From the NCBI GenBank assembly GCA_947585965.1, contig CANPXK010000006.1, positions 1-58,865 on the forward strand: 58,865 bases of DNA, written 5' to 3'. The position numbers were made by a program, and so were the translations under genes. The notes beneath the pieces were generated by a model. It did not search any database, was not told the DNA's origin, and worked only from the letters and a program-made list of their open reading frames with translations. Source of the DNA: an uncultured Clostridia bacterium. GTDB taxonomy: Bacteria > Bacillota > Clostridia > Oscillospirales > Acutalibacteraceae. This document shows, one piece after another, positions 9,212 through 18,246 of the stretch (positions are counted from its first letter, which is position 1; the number at the start of each line of letters is the position of its first letter).

Positions 9212-10984
9212 TTACCTTTTGTCCTTCATTTTTTTGAGTTTCTTAATATATTCGTTAAGCTCCTCCGGTTTCGACTGCTTTATCTGTTCCGGAGTAAGAC
9301 GCTCCTTTTCGTTTTCAAGAACACCTATATACTCCTCCGCCGCTGTCATAGGATCATTTTCCCTCGGACGTGAAGCCATAATCTCCGTTATTCTTCCCAT
9401 TTCGTCAACGGAAAAATCTCCGGATATGTCCTCGATCCCTATCTCTCTGCCATTTTTTACCCTCTCCTCCAATACTTCATATATTCTCCGGTTAAAGTTC
9501 GTCAAAAAGAGTCCGGGATCCACTCTATCAACTATCCTTACAGCAGTATCGGGATTTTTCAGCATAACCGCAAGCAACGCTTCCTCCGCCGTTGCCGCCT
9601 TCAGTTTATACTGCTTTTCCTTATTCATCCTGTCGTTTATTGCCGACAACTCCTTTGCCGCCCGTCTTTGTTCCTCATTTTTCTGCCTATTTTTCCTTTT
9701 GCCGAGGTAATCGAGCACAAGTCGTGATACAGCACTTTTTTCAACGCCCAGTTCATCGGCAAGCTTTGTTATATAGACATCTCTTTCAACAGGATTCTGT
9801 ATTTCCGCTATAATCGGTCCTGCTCTGTTAAAAAACTCCACCCTCTGTTCGGTCACATCGGTATTGAATTGTGCCCTGAGCTTATTGATTGCATAATCTA
9901 TATCATTTCCCGTTTTTTCGAGAAGCATACGGAATCTTGTACTCCCCTGTTCCCCATAGGATTTTATGAATTCATCCGGATCCTTACCGTTCGGCACCGT
10001 CAGCACCTTCACCCTCAGTCCTGTGGGTCTGAGTATTCCTATAGCTCTCTGTGTAGCCCTCTGTCCTGCCTCATCGGCATCATAACATATAACCACCTCA
10101 TCACAATAACGTTTTATCAGCAATGCCTGCTCATTTGTCAGGGCTGTTCCGAGTGTCGCCACGGCATTTTCAAATCCCGCCTGATGCAGTGCTATCACAT
10201 CCATATAACCCTCAACCAGAATGAGCTGACCGTCGGCCTTATTTTTTGCAAATTGCAATGCAAAAAGATTTCTGCTCTTATTAAAAACAGGTGTATCGGA
10301 GGTATTCAGATACTTGGGCTTTATATCCGTCATTATTCTTCCCCCGAAGGCTATGACATTTCCCCGAAGATCTATTATCGGAAACATTACCCTGTCCGAA
10401 AACCTGTCGAAAGGATAACCCCTTTGCGACTGATTTGCAAGGTTTGCAGCAATAAGCTCGCTGCCCGAAAATCCCTTTGATTTGAGATGGTTGACAAGTT
10501 CAAACCTTGATGTCGGGGAATAGCCGAGTCCGAAATGGATTATCGTCTTTTCCGTAAGCTGTCTCTTGCGCAGATAATCAAGTGCCTGTTTCCCGGCGGG
10601 TGCATAAAGCTGCTTGTGATAAAATCTTGCAGCTTCACGGTTAGCTTCATATATCCTTGCCTTAAGCTTTCCCATTCCGTCATCCCTGCCATCCTCGGGA
10701 ACCGTCATTCCCACCCGTTTTGCAAGCAGCTTTACGGCTTCAACATAATCAAGATTTTCAATTTTTCTTATGAATGTTATGACATCTCCCCCGGCACCGC
10801 AGCCGAAACAGTGGAAAAATCCGTTTTCGGGCGAAACGCTGAACGAAGGGGTTTTCTCATTATGAAACGGGCAGTTCGCCATATAGCTTCTTCCCGACCT
10901 TTTCAGTGTCACATATTCCGATATGACATCCACTATTTCCGTGCGTGCCTTAAGCTCCTGTATAAATTGATCCGGTATAGGCAA
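9212..10984 (-). CDS. dnaG: DNA primase
   Basis: A 590-residue primase with the N-terminal zinc-binding domain ([11 protein letters not shown], then [10 protein letters not shown]), a TOPRIM core ([18 protein letters not shown] and [12 protein letters not shown]) and a DnaB-interaction C-terminus. It makes RNA primers at the fork. Translation starts at TTG (10984) behind GGAAAG with an A-rich spacer. Length and order are standard. It sits 76 bases after dgt and 16 bases before rpoD copy 2, so dgt-dnaG-rpoD-sigma-like form the macromolecular-synthesis operon. Confidence 0.97.
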   Translation of the reverse strand: MPIPDQFIQELKARTEIVDVISEYVTLKRSGRSYMANCPFHNEKTPSFSVSPENGFFHCFGCGAGGDVITFIRKIENLDYVEAVKLLAKRVGMTVPEDGRDDGMGKLKARIYEANREAARFYHKQLYAPAGKQALDYLRKRQLTEKTIIHFGLGYSPTSRFELVNHLKSKGFSGSELIAANLANQSQRGYPFDRFSDRVMFPIIDLRGNVIAFGGRIMTDIKPKYLNTSDTPVFNKSRNLFALQFAKNKADGQLILVEGYMDVIALHQAGFENAVATLGTALTNEQALLIKRYCDEVVICYDADEAGQRATQRAIGILRPTGLRVKVLTVPNGKDPDEFIKSYGEQGSTRFRMLLEKTGNDIDYAINKLRAQFNTDVTEQRVEFFNRAGPIIAEIQNPVERDVYITKLADELGVEKSAVSRLVLDYLGKRKNRQKNEEQRRAAKELSAINDRMNKEKQYKLKAATAEEALLAVMLKNPDTAVRIVDRVDPGLFLTNFNRRIYEVLEERVKNGREIGIEDISGDFSVDEMGRITEIMASRPRENDPMTAAEEYIGVLENEKERLTPEQIKQSKPEELNEYIKKLKKMKDKR

Positions 10985-11060
10985 TTTTTTTACACTTTCC
11001 TTTCATATTCCAATGGCTCCGCACCCATAAGTCTACGGCAATGTATACAATATGCAGCAG

Positions 11061-12062
11061 TTACCGCACCACCCATGAATTCGGTACAAATATCTTTTTG
11101 AATTTTTCGATCGCATACCTGTCCGTCATACCGGCAAGATAATCACATACGGCACGCTCCACTGATTCCGACTCGGCGGTACGTCTGTTTTCTTCGGGCA
11201 TAAAATCCGGATGACTCAAAAAATATCCGTAAAGAAGTGAAACAAAATCAGGCACCTTTTTTTCCTCATGCTTTGCATATTCGTTGCTGTAGACATTTTC
11301 AAACATAAATTCATACAGACTGTCAAATACCTCCTGTACCTCACTGCTCATTCTCAGATTTTCACCATCGGAATTTTCTATCAGTGAGAGGACAAGCGTG
11401 TTTATTCTTTGTGCTGTGGTTCCTCCAAGAATTTCAATCACATCAGCGGGCAGACTGTCCGTTGATATTACTCCCGCCCTGACGGCATCATCTATATCAT
11501 GATTTATATATGCTATCCTGTCGGCTATCCTGACGATCCTGCCCTCAACCGTATCCGCTTCCCTGCCTGTTGTATGGCACAGTATTCCGTTCCTTGTTTC
11601 ATATGTAAGATTAAGACCCTTGCCGTCCTTTTCAAGTAATTCAACTACTCTCAGACTTTGCTCATAATGTCTGAAACCTCCCGGGACAAGGCTGTTCAGT
11701 GCTCTTTCACCCGCATGACCGAACGGTGTATGTCCGAGGTCATGTGCGAGCGAAACAGCCTCGGTGAGATCCTCGTTCAGACGCATCGCCCTTGCAATGG
11801 TACGTGCTATCTGAGAGACCTCAAGCGTATGCGTCAGTCTTGTACGGTAGTGGTCGCCTTCGGGAGAAAGAAAAACCTGAGTCTTGTGTTTTAGTCTGCG
11901 AAATGCCTTACAGTGTATTACCCTGTCACGGTCACGCTGAAATTCCGTTCTTACCGTACACTTCTCTTCCTCACGCTCCCGTCCTCTGCTTTCCGAGGAA
12001 AGGCAGGCATATTCCGATAAAATTCCCCTTTCAAGCTCTTCGCTGCGCTCACGTATATTCAC
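11061..12062 (-). CDS. dgt: Deoxyguanosinetriphosphate triphosphohydrolase-like HD protein
   Basis: A 333-residue HD-domain protein. The metal site is visible as RLTHTLEVSQIAR, HDLGHTPFGHAGE and, further on, RIADRIAYINHDIDD. Such proteins hydrolyse dNTPs to nucleosides and tripolyphosphate, and in Clostridia a short form regularly precedes dnaG, as here. The start is GTG at 12062, 7 bases after GGGAGG. It is shorter than the 500-residue E. coli Dgt, as expected for this subgroup. Substrate preference cannot be read from the sequence. Confidence 0.94.
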   Translation of the reverse strand: MNIRERSEELERGILSEYACLSSESRGREREEEKCTVRTEFQRDRDRVIHCKAFRRLKHKTQVFLSPEGDHYRTRLTHTLEVSQIARTIARAMRLNEDLTEAVSLAHDLGHTPFGHAGERALNSLVPGGFRHYEQSLRVVELLEKDGKGLNLTYETRNGILCHTTGREADTVEGRIVRIADRIAYINHDIDDAVRAGVISTDSLPADVIEILGGTTAQRINTLVLSLIENSDGENLRMSSEVQEVFDSLYEFMFENVYSNEYAKHEEKKVPDFVSLLYGYFLSHPDFMPEENRRTAESESVERAVCDYLAGMTDRYAIEKFKKIFVPNSWVVR

Positions 12063-12429
12063 TCCGACACCTCCCGATTTTCATGCATAAAAACCCTTTT
12101 ATAAGAATATACGCAAAAATACGTCCAGCACCTTTAAATTATTTAAATAAATTTATTGAAATGGAAGATATTTGGATATATAATATGTATTATGAAAGCG
12201 ATTATTAAGAAAAAGAATTATCGGAAATCCCGGTTCGGACGTTTTTTATACATAAAATCCACCGTGAATTGAAAAAACGGGTATCATCGGCAAACAGAGC
12301 AAAAAATATCGGACTGCAACCGATATGCCGCCATACAAGCTGTGTCAAAACAGAAACACTTGAAAACGGACAATCCGTAACAACTGATGATGTATTTTAA
12401 ATTTTTGAGAAAGGAAAAGCAATAATTAT
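12063..12429. other. Divergent intergenic region between dgt and the MutS-like gene
   Basis: These 367 bases hold a promoter pair for the plus-strand gene (12156-12184) and an approximately 240-base leader. Two short open frames in the leader, ATG at 12192 (26 codons) and TTG at 12269 (43 codons), have no ribosome binding site and no recognisable product, so I do not call them genes. Confidence 0.6.
12156..12184 (+). promoter_or_regulatory. Sigma-A-type promoter for the MutS-like gene
   Basis: TTGAAA (12156-12161), a 17-base spacer and TATAAT (12179-12184) lie about 240 bases before the start of the MutS-like gene. The spacing and boxes are near consensus. The leader it implies is long. Confidence 0.6.
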
Positions 12430-14061
12430 TTGTTGCAGAATTATGACATGGACAATTTCAGTCTTCTCTATCCTAAAGACAAAACGCCATCACCTGCGGT
12501 ACTCACGGATGAAGCGTGTAATGATCTGTCGCTCGAGTACATATGTGATCACATAACCGAAAGTGAATATGAACAGAATATTGTCAAAAAAATGATGATT
12601 AAGCTTGAGAGCGACCCCGAAATCATACGTTATCGCTGTGATGTGTTTGAGGATATATTAAAATTCCCCTCACTCCGCAACAGGATAAAGGAACTCCTTG
12701 AGCAGCTTAACTATCTCAAGGATCTTGAAAGATCAGTAAAGGATAATACCGCCGCACCGATATGGCAGCTTATAAACAGACTTCAGGAGCTTGATGTCTA
12801 TGTAAACTGCATTACCGGAATTAACGAAAGTCTTACGGAAAATGATATAAAATCCGAGGGTCTTAAACAGATGAAGGAATATGTCAGTTCCGTATACAGT
12901 GAAAGCGGTTTTGAACATCTTTATGACGATATCAAGGAGCTTATGGGGGAAATAGGACAAATAAGAAGCGTTTCTCTCGGAGTCAATCTGGACAATCATA
13001 TGCGTCCGGTCGAGGTCGGAATAGTTTCGATCAATGATACATCCTTCTCCAGACCCGGCCTGCTCAGTAAATTTCTTGATTTCGCCTCAAAGAAAAATGA
13101 GATCCACGGCGGAACCTCATTTGACGGAATGACAAAAATTCATACCGTGGGAAAAGCGGCGGGCGAAGATCCCCTTATGAACACATTGAGCCGTGCGGTA
13201 ACCGATATGCTCGGCTCAATCGTAAAGCAGTTGAAAACAAAACTTTCAAAATATGTAAATATAAGCGGATACAGCCTTACAAAACTTATACCCGAATTCA
13301 TTTTCTATATACGTTGGGCGGAATACTGCAAAAAACTTATGGATCTCGGTCTGCCTATGTGCAAGCCGGAAATACTTGATCTCGAAAAGCGTGAATTAAG
13401 TGCCAAAGGAATATACAACCTTAAACTTGGCATTCAGCTTGAACAGAATAAAAAGATTGATATAATAAGGAACGATATCGACTTTAATTCCGAACACGGA
13501 ATATATATTATGACAGGTCCGAACAGAGGCGGAAAAACTACATTTACACAGGCTGTCGGAATACTTTTCCTACTTGCACAGCATGGTATTTTTGTTCCGG
13601 CAGAGGCAGTTTCCCTTTCGCCTGCCGATAATATATACACGCATTTCCCTGCGGATGAAAATCAGACGGTCAATCTGGGCAGACTCGGTGAAGAATCAAA
13701 GCGACTGAGCGGGATATTCGCCGTTGCAACAAACAAAAGCCTGCTTCTTTTCAATGAATCGCTTGCAACAACGTCATTTGCAGAGGGATTGTATATAGCC
13801 AAAGATGTTGTAAAGGCACTGCGTTATCTCGGGGCAAGAACCATATTCAATACCCATATGCACGAGCTTGCCATGGAACTTGAAGTAATGAACTCACATG
13901 AGGGCGATATGAATGTTGCAAGTCTTATAACGGGAATACATGACGGGGAGCGTTCATATAAAGTATTTCTTGCACCGCCGGAGGGTGTAAGCTATGCGAA
14001 GGATATCGCCGAAAAGTACGGTGTGACTTTCGAGCAGCTTAAGAAAACAATCAGAAAATAG
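12430..14061 (+). CDS. MutS-related ATPase (MutS domain V type)
   Basis: A 543-residue protein whose C-terminal 200 residues are a MutS-type ATPase: Walker A GPNRGGKTTF (about residues 362-371), the Q-loop region, signature LGRLGEESKRLSG, Walker B LLLFNESLATTSFAEG and a terminal TIFNTHMHELA switch. The helical core before it resembles MutS domain III. There is no mismatch-recognition domain I and no Smr domain, so it is neither MutS1 nor MutS2. Walker B has Asn where MutS1 has Asp, as in other members of this lone-MutS group. The start is uncertain: TTG at 12430 or 12433, or ATG at 12448. It converges on an OGG1-type glycosylase gene, a suggestive repair neighbour. Confidence 0.88.
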   Translation: MLQNYDMDNFSLLYPKDKTPSPAVLTDEACNDLSLEYICDHITESEYEQNIVKKMMIKLESDPEIIRYRCDVFEDILKFPSLRNRIKELLEQLNYLKDLERSVKDNTAAPIWQLINRLQELDVYVNCITGINESLTENDIKSEGLKQMKEYVSSVYSESGFEHLYDDIKELMGEIGQIRSVSLGVNLDNHMRPVEVGIVSINDTSFSRPGLLSKFLDFASKKNEIHGGTSFDGMTKIHTVGKAAGEDPLMNTLSRAVTDMLGSIVKQLKTKLSKYVNISGYSLTKLIPEFIFYIRWAEYCKKLMDLGLPMCKPEILDLEKRELSAKGIYNLKLGIQLEQNKKIDIIRNDIDFNSEHGIYIMTGPNRGGKTTFTQAVGILFLLAQHGIFVPAEAVSLSPADNIYTHFPADENQTVNLGRLGEESKRLSGIFAVATNKSLLLFNESLATTSFAEGLYIAKDVVKALRYLGARTIFNTHMHELAMELEVMNSHEGDMNVASLITGIHDGERSYKVFLAPPEGVSYAKDIAEKYGVTFEQLKKTIRK

Positions 14062-14065
14062 TGCT

Positions 14066-14935
14066 TCACGGCATATGCTGCAAGACGGAGCTTTCGTTCT
14101 CCGTCTTTAATTTTTCACTTTCCAGTCTGCTGTAATGAAAAATATATTGTTGTGCCACCCCTGCATACCTTCCGAGGTCGCTTACGCTTATACCGCTGAA
14201 AAGTGTGGAAAGTGCCCTTTTCATCCATACATCTATCGGAAATGCATCAAGCCTGTGCAGACCGTACAAAAGTGTACATTCCGCAACCTTCGGTCCGACA
14301 CCCTTTATTTTCATAAGCTGTGCTCTGCATTCATCTATAGGCAGTGTATACATATTTTCAAGTACGACCTCGCCGCACGATACCCTCCTTGCGGCATCTG
14401 CTATGTATGCTGCCCTGAAGCCCGACCTCAGAGGTGACAATTCCTCCTCAGTGCACTGTGCTATCCTGTCCGCTGTGGGAAAGGAATATCCGTATTCGCC
14501 CCTTTCACCGAAATTCTCGCACAGTCTTGTAACTATCCCCTTGATTCTGGGTATATTGTTATTCTGAGAAATTATAAAGGAGCATAACGCCTCCCACGGC
14601 TCCTGTGACAGTATACGTATTCCGTCCATACTGTCAAGAGCACATACAAGCTTCGGACAGAGTTCGGATATTTCCCTGCGTATTTCATTATAATCATTTT
14701 CAAGGTCAAAATATCCCTTCCATATGTTCAAAAAATCATCTTCACTGCTGCCCTCGATTATTATAACACCTCCATCGCTTACAACACGGGCATATTTCCC
14801 TCTTACTATTCCCGAATATGAACCGTCGGGATTTTCCGTCCATCTGAAGCATTGACCGCAGTCAAAGGTATTTTTTAAATCGAATCTGTCGCTCAGCTTT
14901 ATTTCTATCCCACGATCTGTAATTTTATATTCCAT
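14066..14935 (-). CDS. OGG1-type DNA glycosylase (8-oxoguanine family)
   Basis: A 289-residue base-excision repair enzyme. Residues 1-105 match the OGG1 N-terminal domain (FDCGQCFRW, later SQEPWEALCSFIISQNN). The helix-hairpin-helix LMKIKGVGPKVAEC carries the catalytic lysine, and the essential aspartate is in FPIDVWMKRAL. Such enzymes excise 8-oxoguanine opposite cytosine. Its last codons overlap a plus-strand terminator hairpin (14082-14115) and end 5 bases from the MutS-like stop, so the two convergent genes share a tightly packed end. The start is the ATG at 14935. Confidence 0.93.
   Translation of the reverse strand: MEYKITDRGIEIKLSDRFDLKNTFDCGQCFRWTENPDGSYSGIVRGKYARVVSDGGVIIIEGSSEDDFLNIWKGYFDLENDYNEIRREISELCPKLVCALDSMDGIRILSQEPWEALCSFIISQNNNIPRIKGIVTRLCENFGERGEYGYSFPTADRIAQCTEEELSPLRSGFRAAYIADAARRVSCGEVVLENMYTLPIDECRAQLMKIKGVGPKVAECTLLYGLHRLDAFPIDVWMKRALSTLFSGISVSDLGRYAGVAQQYIFHYSRLESEKLKTENESSVLQHMP
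14082..14115 (+). terminator. Intrinsic terminator of the MutS-like gene
   Basis: AAGACGGAG (14082-14090) pairs with CTCCGTCTT (14099-14107) across an 8-base loop, followed by TAATTTTT. It lies wholly inside the 3' coding end of the convergent glycosylase gene. There is no T-tract on the minus side. Confidence 0.8.
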
Positions 14936-15067
14936 AACAGCATTACCCCGTCAATTTATTTTGCAATGCTATTATAGCAATTTTCTTCATTTTATTCAAG
15001 ATATCAATATAAACTGACAATAATTACACCATAGTAATACACAGATATGACTGAAACGTCCTTAAGC

Positions 15068-15107
15068 ATCCCTTGTTTGTACTTTTAAGCATAAACAAGG
15101 GATTTTT
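15068..15107 (+). terminator. Hairpin with T-tract, terminator-like
   Basis: ATCCCTTGTTTGT (15068-15080) pairs with ATAAACAAGGGAT (15091-15103 approximately) with one mismatch, followed by six T on the plus strand. No plus-strand gene is seen just upstream, so it may belong to antisense read-through or to a decayed gene. Confidence 0.5.
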
Positions 15108-15210
15108 TCCATTCATCAGGAAAAAACCGACACTTCGGGATGCTCAGATATATTTCTGTCCCGTCAGGTGTCTTTAGTACCCCTGTCACAGCGTCATATC
15201 GGAGCCGCAA
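15085..15210 (-). CDS. Possible 41-residue protein of unknown function
   Basis: An open frame from TTG (15210) to TAA (15085) reads LRLRYDAVTGVLKTPDGTEI, then YLSIPKCRFFPDEWKKSLVYA. The composition is protein-like (balanced, no low complexity) and it begins two codons after the stop of the SLOG-type remnant. There is only a weak GAG before the start and its 3' end overlaps a hairpin, so it may be a second remnant of the same decayed locus. Confidence 0.35.
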   Translation of the reverse strand: MRLRYDAVTGVLKTPDGTEIYLSIPKCRFFPDEWKKSLVYA

Positions 15211-15216
15211 AGTATC

Positions 15217-15399
15217 TCACAGTTTGTCAGCCCGTTCTATATTAATAACCTTTTTCCCCATTTTAAGTGCCATATCCATAAATTCCGCCGCACCGCCCGT
15301 TATTCTCTTTACATAACAAATCAGAATATCAGAATGTTTTATCATCCATTCATTACGCTTTAAAATGGAAAGTTTCCCGGGAACGCTAATATATACACT
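15217..15399 (-). pseudogene. C-terminal remnant of a SLOG/YpsA-type nucleotide-binding protein
   Basis: The minus strand reads KRNEWMIKHSDILICYVKR, then TGGAAEFMDMALKMGKKVIN and IERADKL before a TGA. This is the C-terminal pattern of small SLOG-superfamily proteins (DUF1273/YpsA-like): 'RN.WM...SD.LI.YV....GGA......A...G..VIN'. An in-frame TAA occurs 14 codons before KRNEWM and no start codon or N-terminal half is present, so the gene is truncated. It lies next to two XRE regulators and a tiny frame, consistent with the relics of a former mobile or accessory segment. Confidence 0.55.
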
Positions 15400-15401
15400 T
15401 T

Positions 15402-15426
15402 ACGATATATCCTACACGATATATCC
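15402..15426. promoter_or_regulatory. Direct repeat upstream of XRE regulator 1, possible operator
   Basis: ACGATATATCC occurs twice, at 15402-15412 and 15416-15426, spaced 14 bases, 46 bases before the first XRE gene. Such repeats are plausible autoregulatory sites; this is inference. Confidence 0.4.
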
Positions 15427-15471
15427 CATACTTTTGTAAAATAATATAAAAGTTTTGCGGAGGGATCATAT

Positions 15472-15714
15472 TTGAATACAAAACAGGCAGTATCAGAACG
15501 AATTTTAGCATTATGCCGTGAAAGAAATATCACGATCAATTCTCTTGCCAATATATCAGGTATTCCGCCGTCAACAATATACAGTATACTGAATACCAAA
15601 AGCCGGAATCCCGGAATTATTACAATAAAGGAAATATGTGATGGTCTTGGTATAACCGTAAGGCAGTTTTTCGATTGCGATCTTTTTGACGAAACAGAAC
15701 AGCATATCAAATAA
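15472..15714 (+). CDS. Small XRE-family helix-turn-helix regulator 1
   Basis: An 80-residue protein made almost entirely of one Cro/C1-type DNA-binding domain: helix ERILALCRERNI, recognition pair SLANISGIPPSTIYSILN, then GIITIKEICDGLGITVRQFFD. It starts at TTG (15472) after GGAGGG with 8-base spacing. It most resembles the short XRE proteins of Clostridia with 'TIKEICDGLGITL..FF' endings. Possible operator repeats lie just upstream. Target genes are unknown. Confidence 0.88.
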   Translation: MNTKQAVSERILALCRERNITINSLANISGIPPSTIYSILNTKSRNPGIITIKEICDGLGITVRQFFDCDLFDETEQHIK

Positions 15715-15751
15715 TTTCAGGCTACAACAAAACCCTGTCCGTCCTATGGTG

Positions 15752-15779
15752 TATACTAAAAACGGGCATTTTATACTAA
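15752..15779. promoter_or_regulatory. Direct repeat upstream of XRE regulator 2, possible operator
   Basis: TATACTAA occurs at 15752-15759 and 15772-15779, a 20-base period (two helical turns), about 90 bases before the second XRE gene. The suggestion that it is an operator is inference. Confidence 0.3.
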
Positions 15780-15868
15780 TCTTTTAGCATATTTGCCCCC
15801 GGATAAAATATCAATAGTCTGTGTTTATTATTAAAAAATATTTGCGATATTTATAGACTATATGCAGA

Positions 15869-16219
15869 ATGTTAAACGGTATGAATGAAATATGGAAGGT
15901 ATTGGGAAAGAGAATACGAAATTTCCGTACAAAGCGTGGACTTAGTCAGGAAAAGCTTGCGGAGCTTTCGGGGTGTCACCCGACATATATAGGACAGCTT
16001 GAACGTGGGGAGAAAAATGCCACAATAGAAATCGTCCTGAAAATCACTTCCGCACCGGGTATTTCACTATCCAAGCTTTTTGAAAATACAGATTCAAACG
16101 CAGACAACTCTTCCGGATTACCCTTGAAATGTTATGAGTTGTTATTATCAAAATCCCCGCAGGAACAAAATCAATTATATTCCATTCTGTCGGCAGTGTG
16201 TAAATACAAGGAAATCTGA
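15869..16219 (+). CDS. XRE-family helix-turn-helix regulator 2
   Basis: A 116-residue protein with a Cro/C1 domain at about residues 10-68 (LGKRIRNFRTKRGLSQEKLA, then CHPTYIGQLERGEKNATIE) and a 45-residue C-terminal tail without recognisable fold. No good ribosome binding site is visible before the ATG at 15869; an in-frame ATG at 15881 is equally possible. It is followed by the O-acetyltransferase 77 bases downstream with a poor intervening terminator, so the two may be linked. Confidence 0.85.
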   Translation: MLNGMNEIWKVLGKRIRNFRTKRGLSQEKLAELSGCHPTYIGQLERGEKNATIEIVLKITSAPGISLSKLFENTDSNADNSSGLPLKCYELLLSKSPQEQNQLYSILSAVCKYKEI

Positions 16220-16296
16220 AAACATCTTAAACATTGCAATGATTGCGTAATCCTGATATAATCTTATTAAATCTATAAAAAACGGAGATGATCTTT

Positions 16297-16920
16297 ATGA
16301 CACAAAAGGAAATGATGCTTTCGGGAATGTTATATGATTCAAGAGATAAGGAGCTGCGTGAGGATGCAGCACGTTCACGACGGATAACACGTCTTTTTAA
16401 CAATACAACCGAGGAGCAGAACTCTTACAGAACTCAGCTTCTCAAGGAGCTTTTCGGACGTACCGGCGAAAACATATACATCGAACCGCCGTTTCGCTGT
16501 GATTACGGCAGCAATACATATATCGGAGAAAACTTCTATGCAAATTTTGATTGTATAATTCTTGATGTAGCCGAAGTTCACATAGGAAAAAACTGCCTTT
16601 TGGGACCGAGAGTATGTATATATACACCTGTTCACCCTTATGATGCTGAAATAAGGGCAATGGGAATAGAAAAAGCCAAGCCCGTCACCATAGGGGATAA
16701 TGTGTGGGTAGGAGGAAATGCCGTAATAAATCCCGGAGTAAACATAGGAAATAATGTCATAATCGGGTCAGGCTCGGTTGTAACAAAGGATATCCCCGAC
16801 AATGTCATTGCAGCAGGTAATCCTTGCAGAATTATACGCCCTATAACAGACAATGACAAAGAATACTGGCAGTCCGAGCTTGAAAAATGGCGGCGGCGTG
16901 CCGCCGCTGTCAATCCGTAA
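16297..16920 (+). CDS. Maltose/galactoside O-acetyltransferase-like hexapeptide enzyme with repeat-derived C-terminus
   Basis: A 207-residue left-handed beta-helix acetyltransferase: N-terminal Mac domain (MTQKEMMLSGMLYDSRDKEL), hexapeptide repeats with the catalytic His in YTPVHPYDAE, GDNVWVGGNAVINPGVNIG and SGSVVTKDIPDNVIAAGNPC. It transfers acetyl from acetyl-CoA to a sugar or related acceptor. The ATG at 16297 sits 9 bases after GGAG. The last nine residues (RRRAAAVNP) and the stop are encoded by repeat module alpha of block A, so the native C-terminus has been replaced or extended. Confidence 0.9.
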   Translation: MTQKEMMLSGMLYDSRDKELREDAARSRRITRLFNNTTEEQNSYRTQLLKELFGRTGENIYIEPPFRCDYGSNTYIGENFYANFDCIILDVAEVHIGKNCLLGPRVCIYTPVHPYDAEIRAMGIEKAKPVTIGDNVWVGGNAVINPGVNIGNNVIIGSGSVVTKDIPDNVIAAGNPCRIIRPITDNDKEYWQSELEKWRRRAAAVNP

Positions 16921-18114
16921 CTAATTTACTCAGGTCAACTATTTTATGGCTCGACCATAAATTCACTCTATGAACAAGAGATGAGTTTGTCATTTGCGGC
17001 GTGCCGCCGGTGCCGTGCCGGCACTGTCAATCCGTAATTAATTTACTCAGGTCAATTAATTTATGGCTCGACCATAAATTCACTCTATGAACGAGAGATG
17101 AGTTTGTCATTTGTAGATACGGAGCGGCTCCGGGGAACCGCTCTCGACACTTTCTTACGCATTCCGACAGGCAAATTAATTATCGCGGAAACAGACTTAC
17201 CGCCAAAACAGACAAAGCGAACGCAGTGAGCGAAAACGCGATCATGACAGCGGCGGCACGCTGCCCGCCGCTGTCAATCCGTAACTAATTTACTCAGGTC
17301 AATTAATCTATGGCTCGACCATTAATTTACTTGATGAACAAGAGATGAGTTTGTCATTTGTAGATACGGAGCGGCTCGGCGAGCCGCTCTCGACACTTTC
17401 TGCCCCACACCGACAGGCAAACTACCTATCGCGGAAACAGACTGCCCTCCACTATAAACAAAGCGAACGCAAGTGAGCGAAAACGCGAATTGCCTGCGGG
17501 GGCATCCCCGCCCGCCGCTGTCAATTCGTAACTAATTTACTCAAGCAAATCAGTCTTTGGCTCGACCATTAATTTACTCGATGAACGAGAGATGAGTATG
17601 TCATTTGTAGTTGCGGAGCGGCTCGCAAGAGCCGCTCTCGACACTTTCTGCCGCACACCGACAGGTAAACTAATTATCGCGGAAATAGACTTACCTCCAC
17701 TATAAACAAAGCGAACGCAAGTGAGCGAAACCGCGAATTGCCTGCGGGGGTTCCCCCGCCCGCCGCTGTCAATCCGTAACTAATTTACTCAGGTCAATTA
17801 ATCTATGGCTCGACCATATATTTACTCGATGAACAAGAGATGAGTTTGTCATTTGTAGATACGGAGCGGCTCGGCGAGCCGCTCTCGACACTTTCTTACG
17901 CATTCCGACAGGCAAATTAATTATCGCGGAAATAGACTACCCTCCACTATAAACAAAGCGAACGCAAGTGAGCGAAACCGCGATCATGACAGCGGCGGCA
18001 CGCCGCCGACAGGCAAACTACCTATCGCGGAAATAGACTTACCTCCACTATAAACAAAGCGAACGTAGTGAGCGAAACCGCGAATTGCCCGCGGGGGTTC
18101 CCCCGCCTGCATAA
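16889..18114 (+). repeat. Repeat block A: alternating alpha and beta modules
   Basis: About 1.2 kb of tandem and interspersed units. Alpha (about 97-110 bp) carries a GCGGCGTGCCGC hairpin, CTGTCAATCCGTAACTAATT, ATGGCTCGACCAT and GATGAGTTTGTCATTTG. Alpha copies begin near 16889, 16997, 17247, 17506 and 17755. Beta (about 125 bp) carries a GAGCGG...CCGCTC hairpin, CTCGACACTTTC, ATCGCGGAAA and AAAGCGAACGC-AGTGAGCGAAA. Beta copies begin near 17116, 17363, 17612 and 17858, with a partial copy at 18007. G+C-rich stems separated by A+T-rich arms suggest folded elements. No open frame or transposase is present. The first alpha overlaps the 3' end of the acetyltransferase gene. Confidence 0.92.
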
Positions 18115-18161
18115 TATTTTGCGGTTTTTGCGGTGGTTAAATAAAATGTTCACAAATCCGC

Positions 18162-18190
18162 TTGTATTTTTATACAAATTAATATATAAT
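18162..18190 (+). promoter_or_regulatory. Sigma-A-type promoter for the 1337-residue repeat protein and pyr genes
   Basis: TTGTAT (18162-18167), a 17-base spacer and TATAAT (18185-18190) lie 57 bases before the ATG at 18247. It sits just outside repeat block A. Confidence 0.65.
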
Positions 18191-18246
18191 TAAATATATA
18201 TGCCGATTTTACGATAATTACCTACAATGCGGAAGGAGATATATTA

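Noticed and set aside
12269-12400. A 43-codon frame in the leader of the MutS-like gene, starting TTG
   Set aside because: No ribosome binding site and no recognisable sequence; probably leader RNA.
15360-15710. A 116-residue minus-strand frame opposite XRE regulator 1
   Set aside because: Antisense of a clear helix-turn-helix gene with a GGAGGG site; composition is not protein-like.
16889-18114. Repeat block A considered as a tRNA or rRNA cluster because of its G+C-rich stems
   Set aside because: No cloverleaf, no T-loop consensus and no rRNA sequence; the copies match each other and the blocks near nadA and 35 kb instead.
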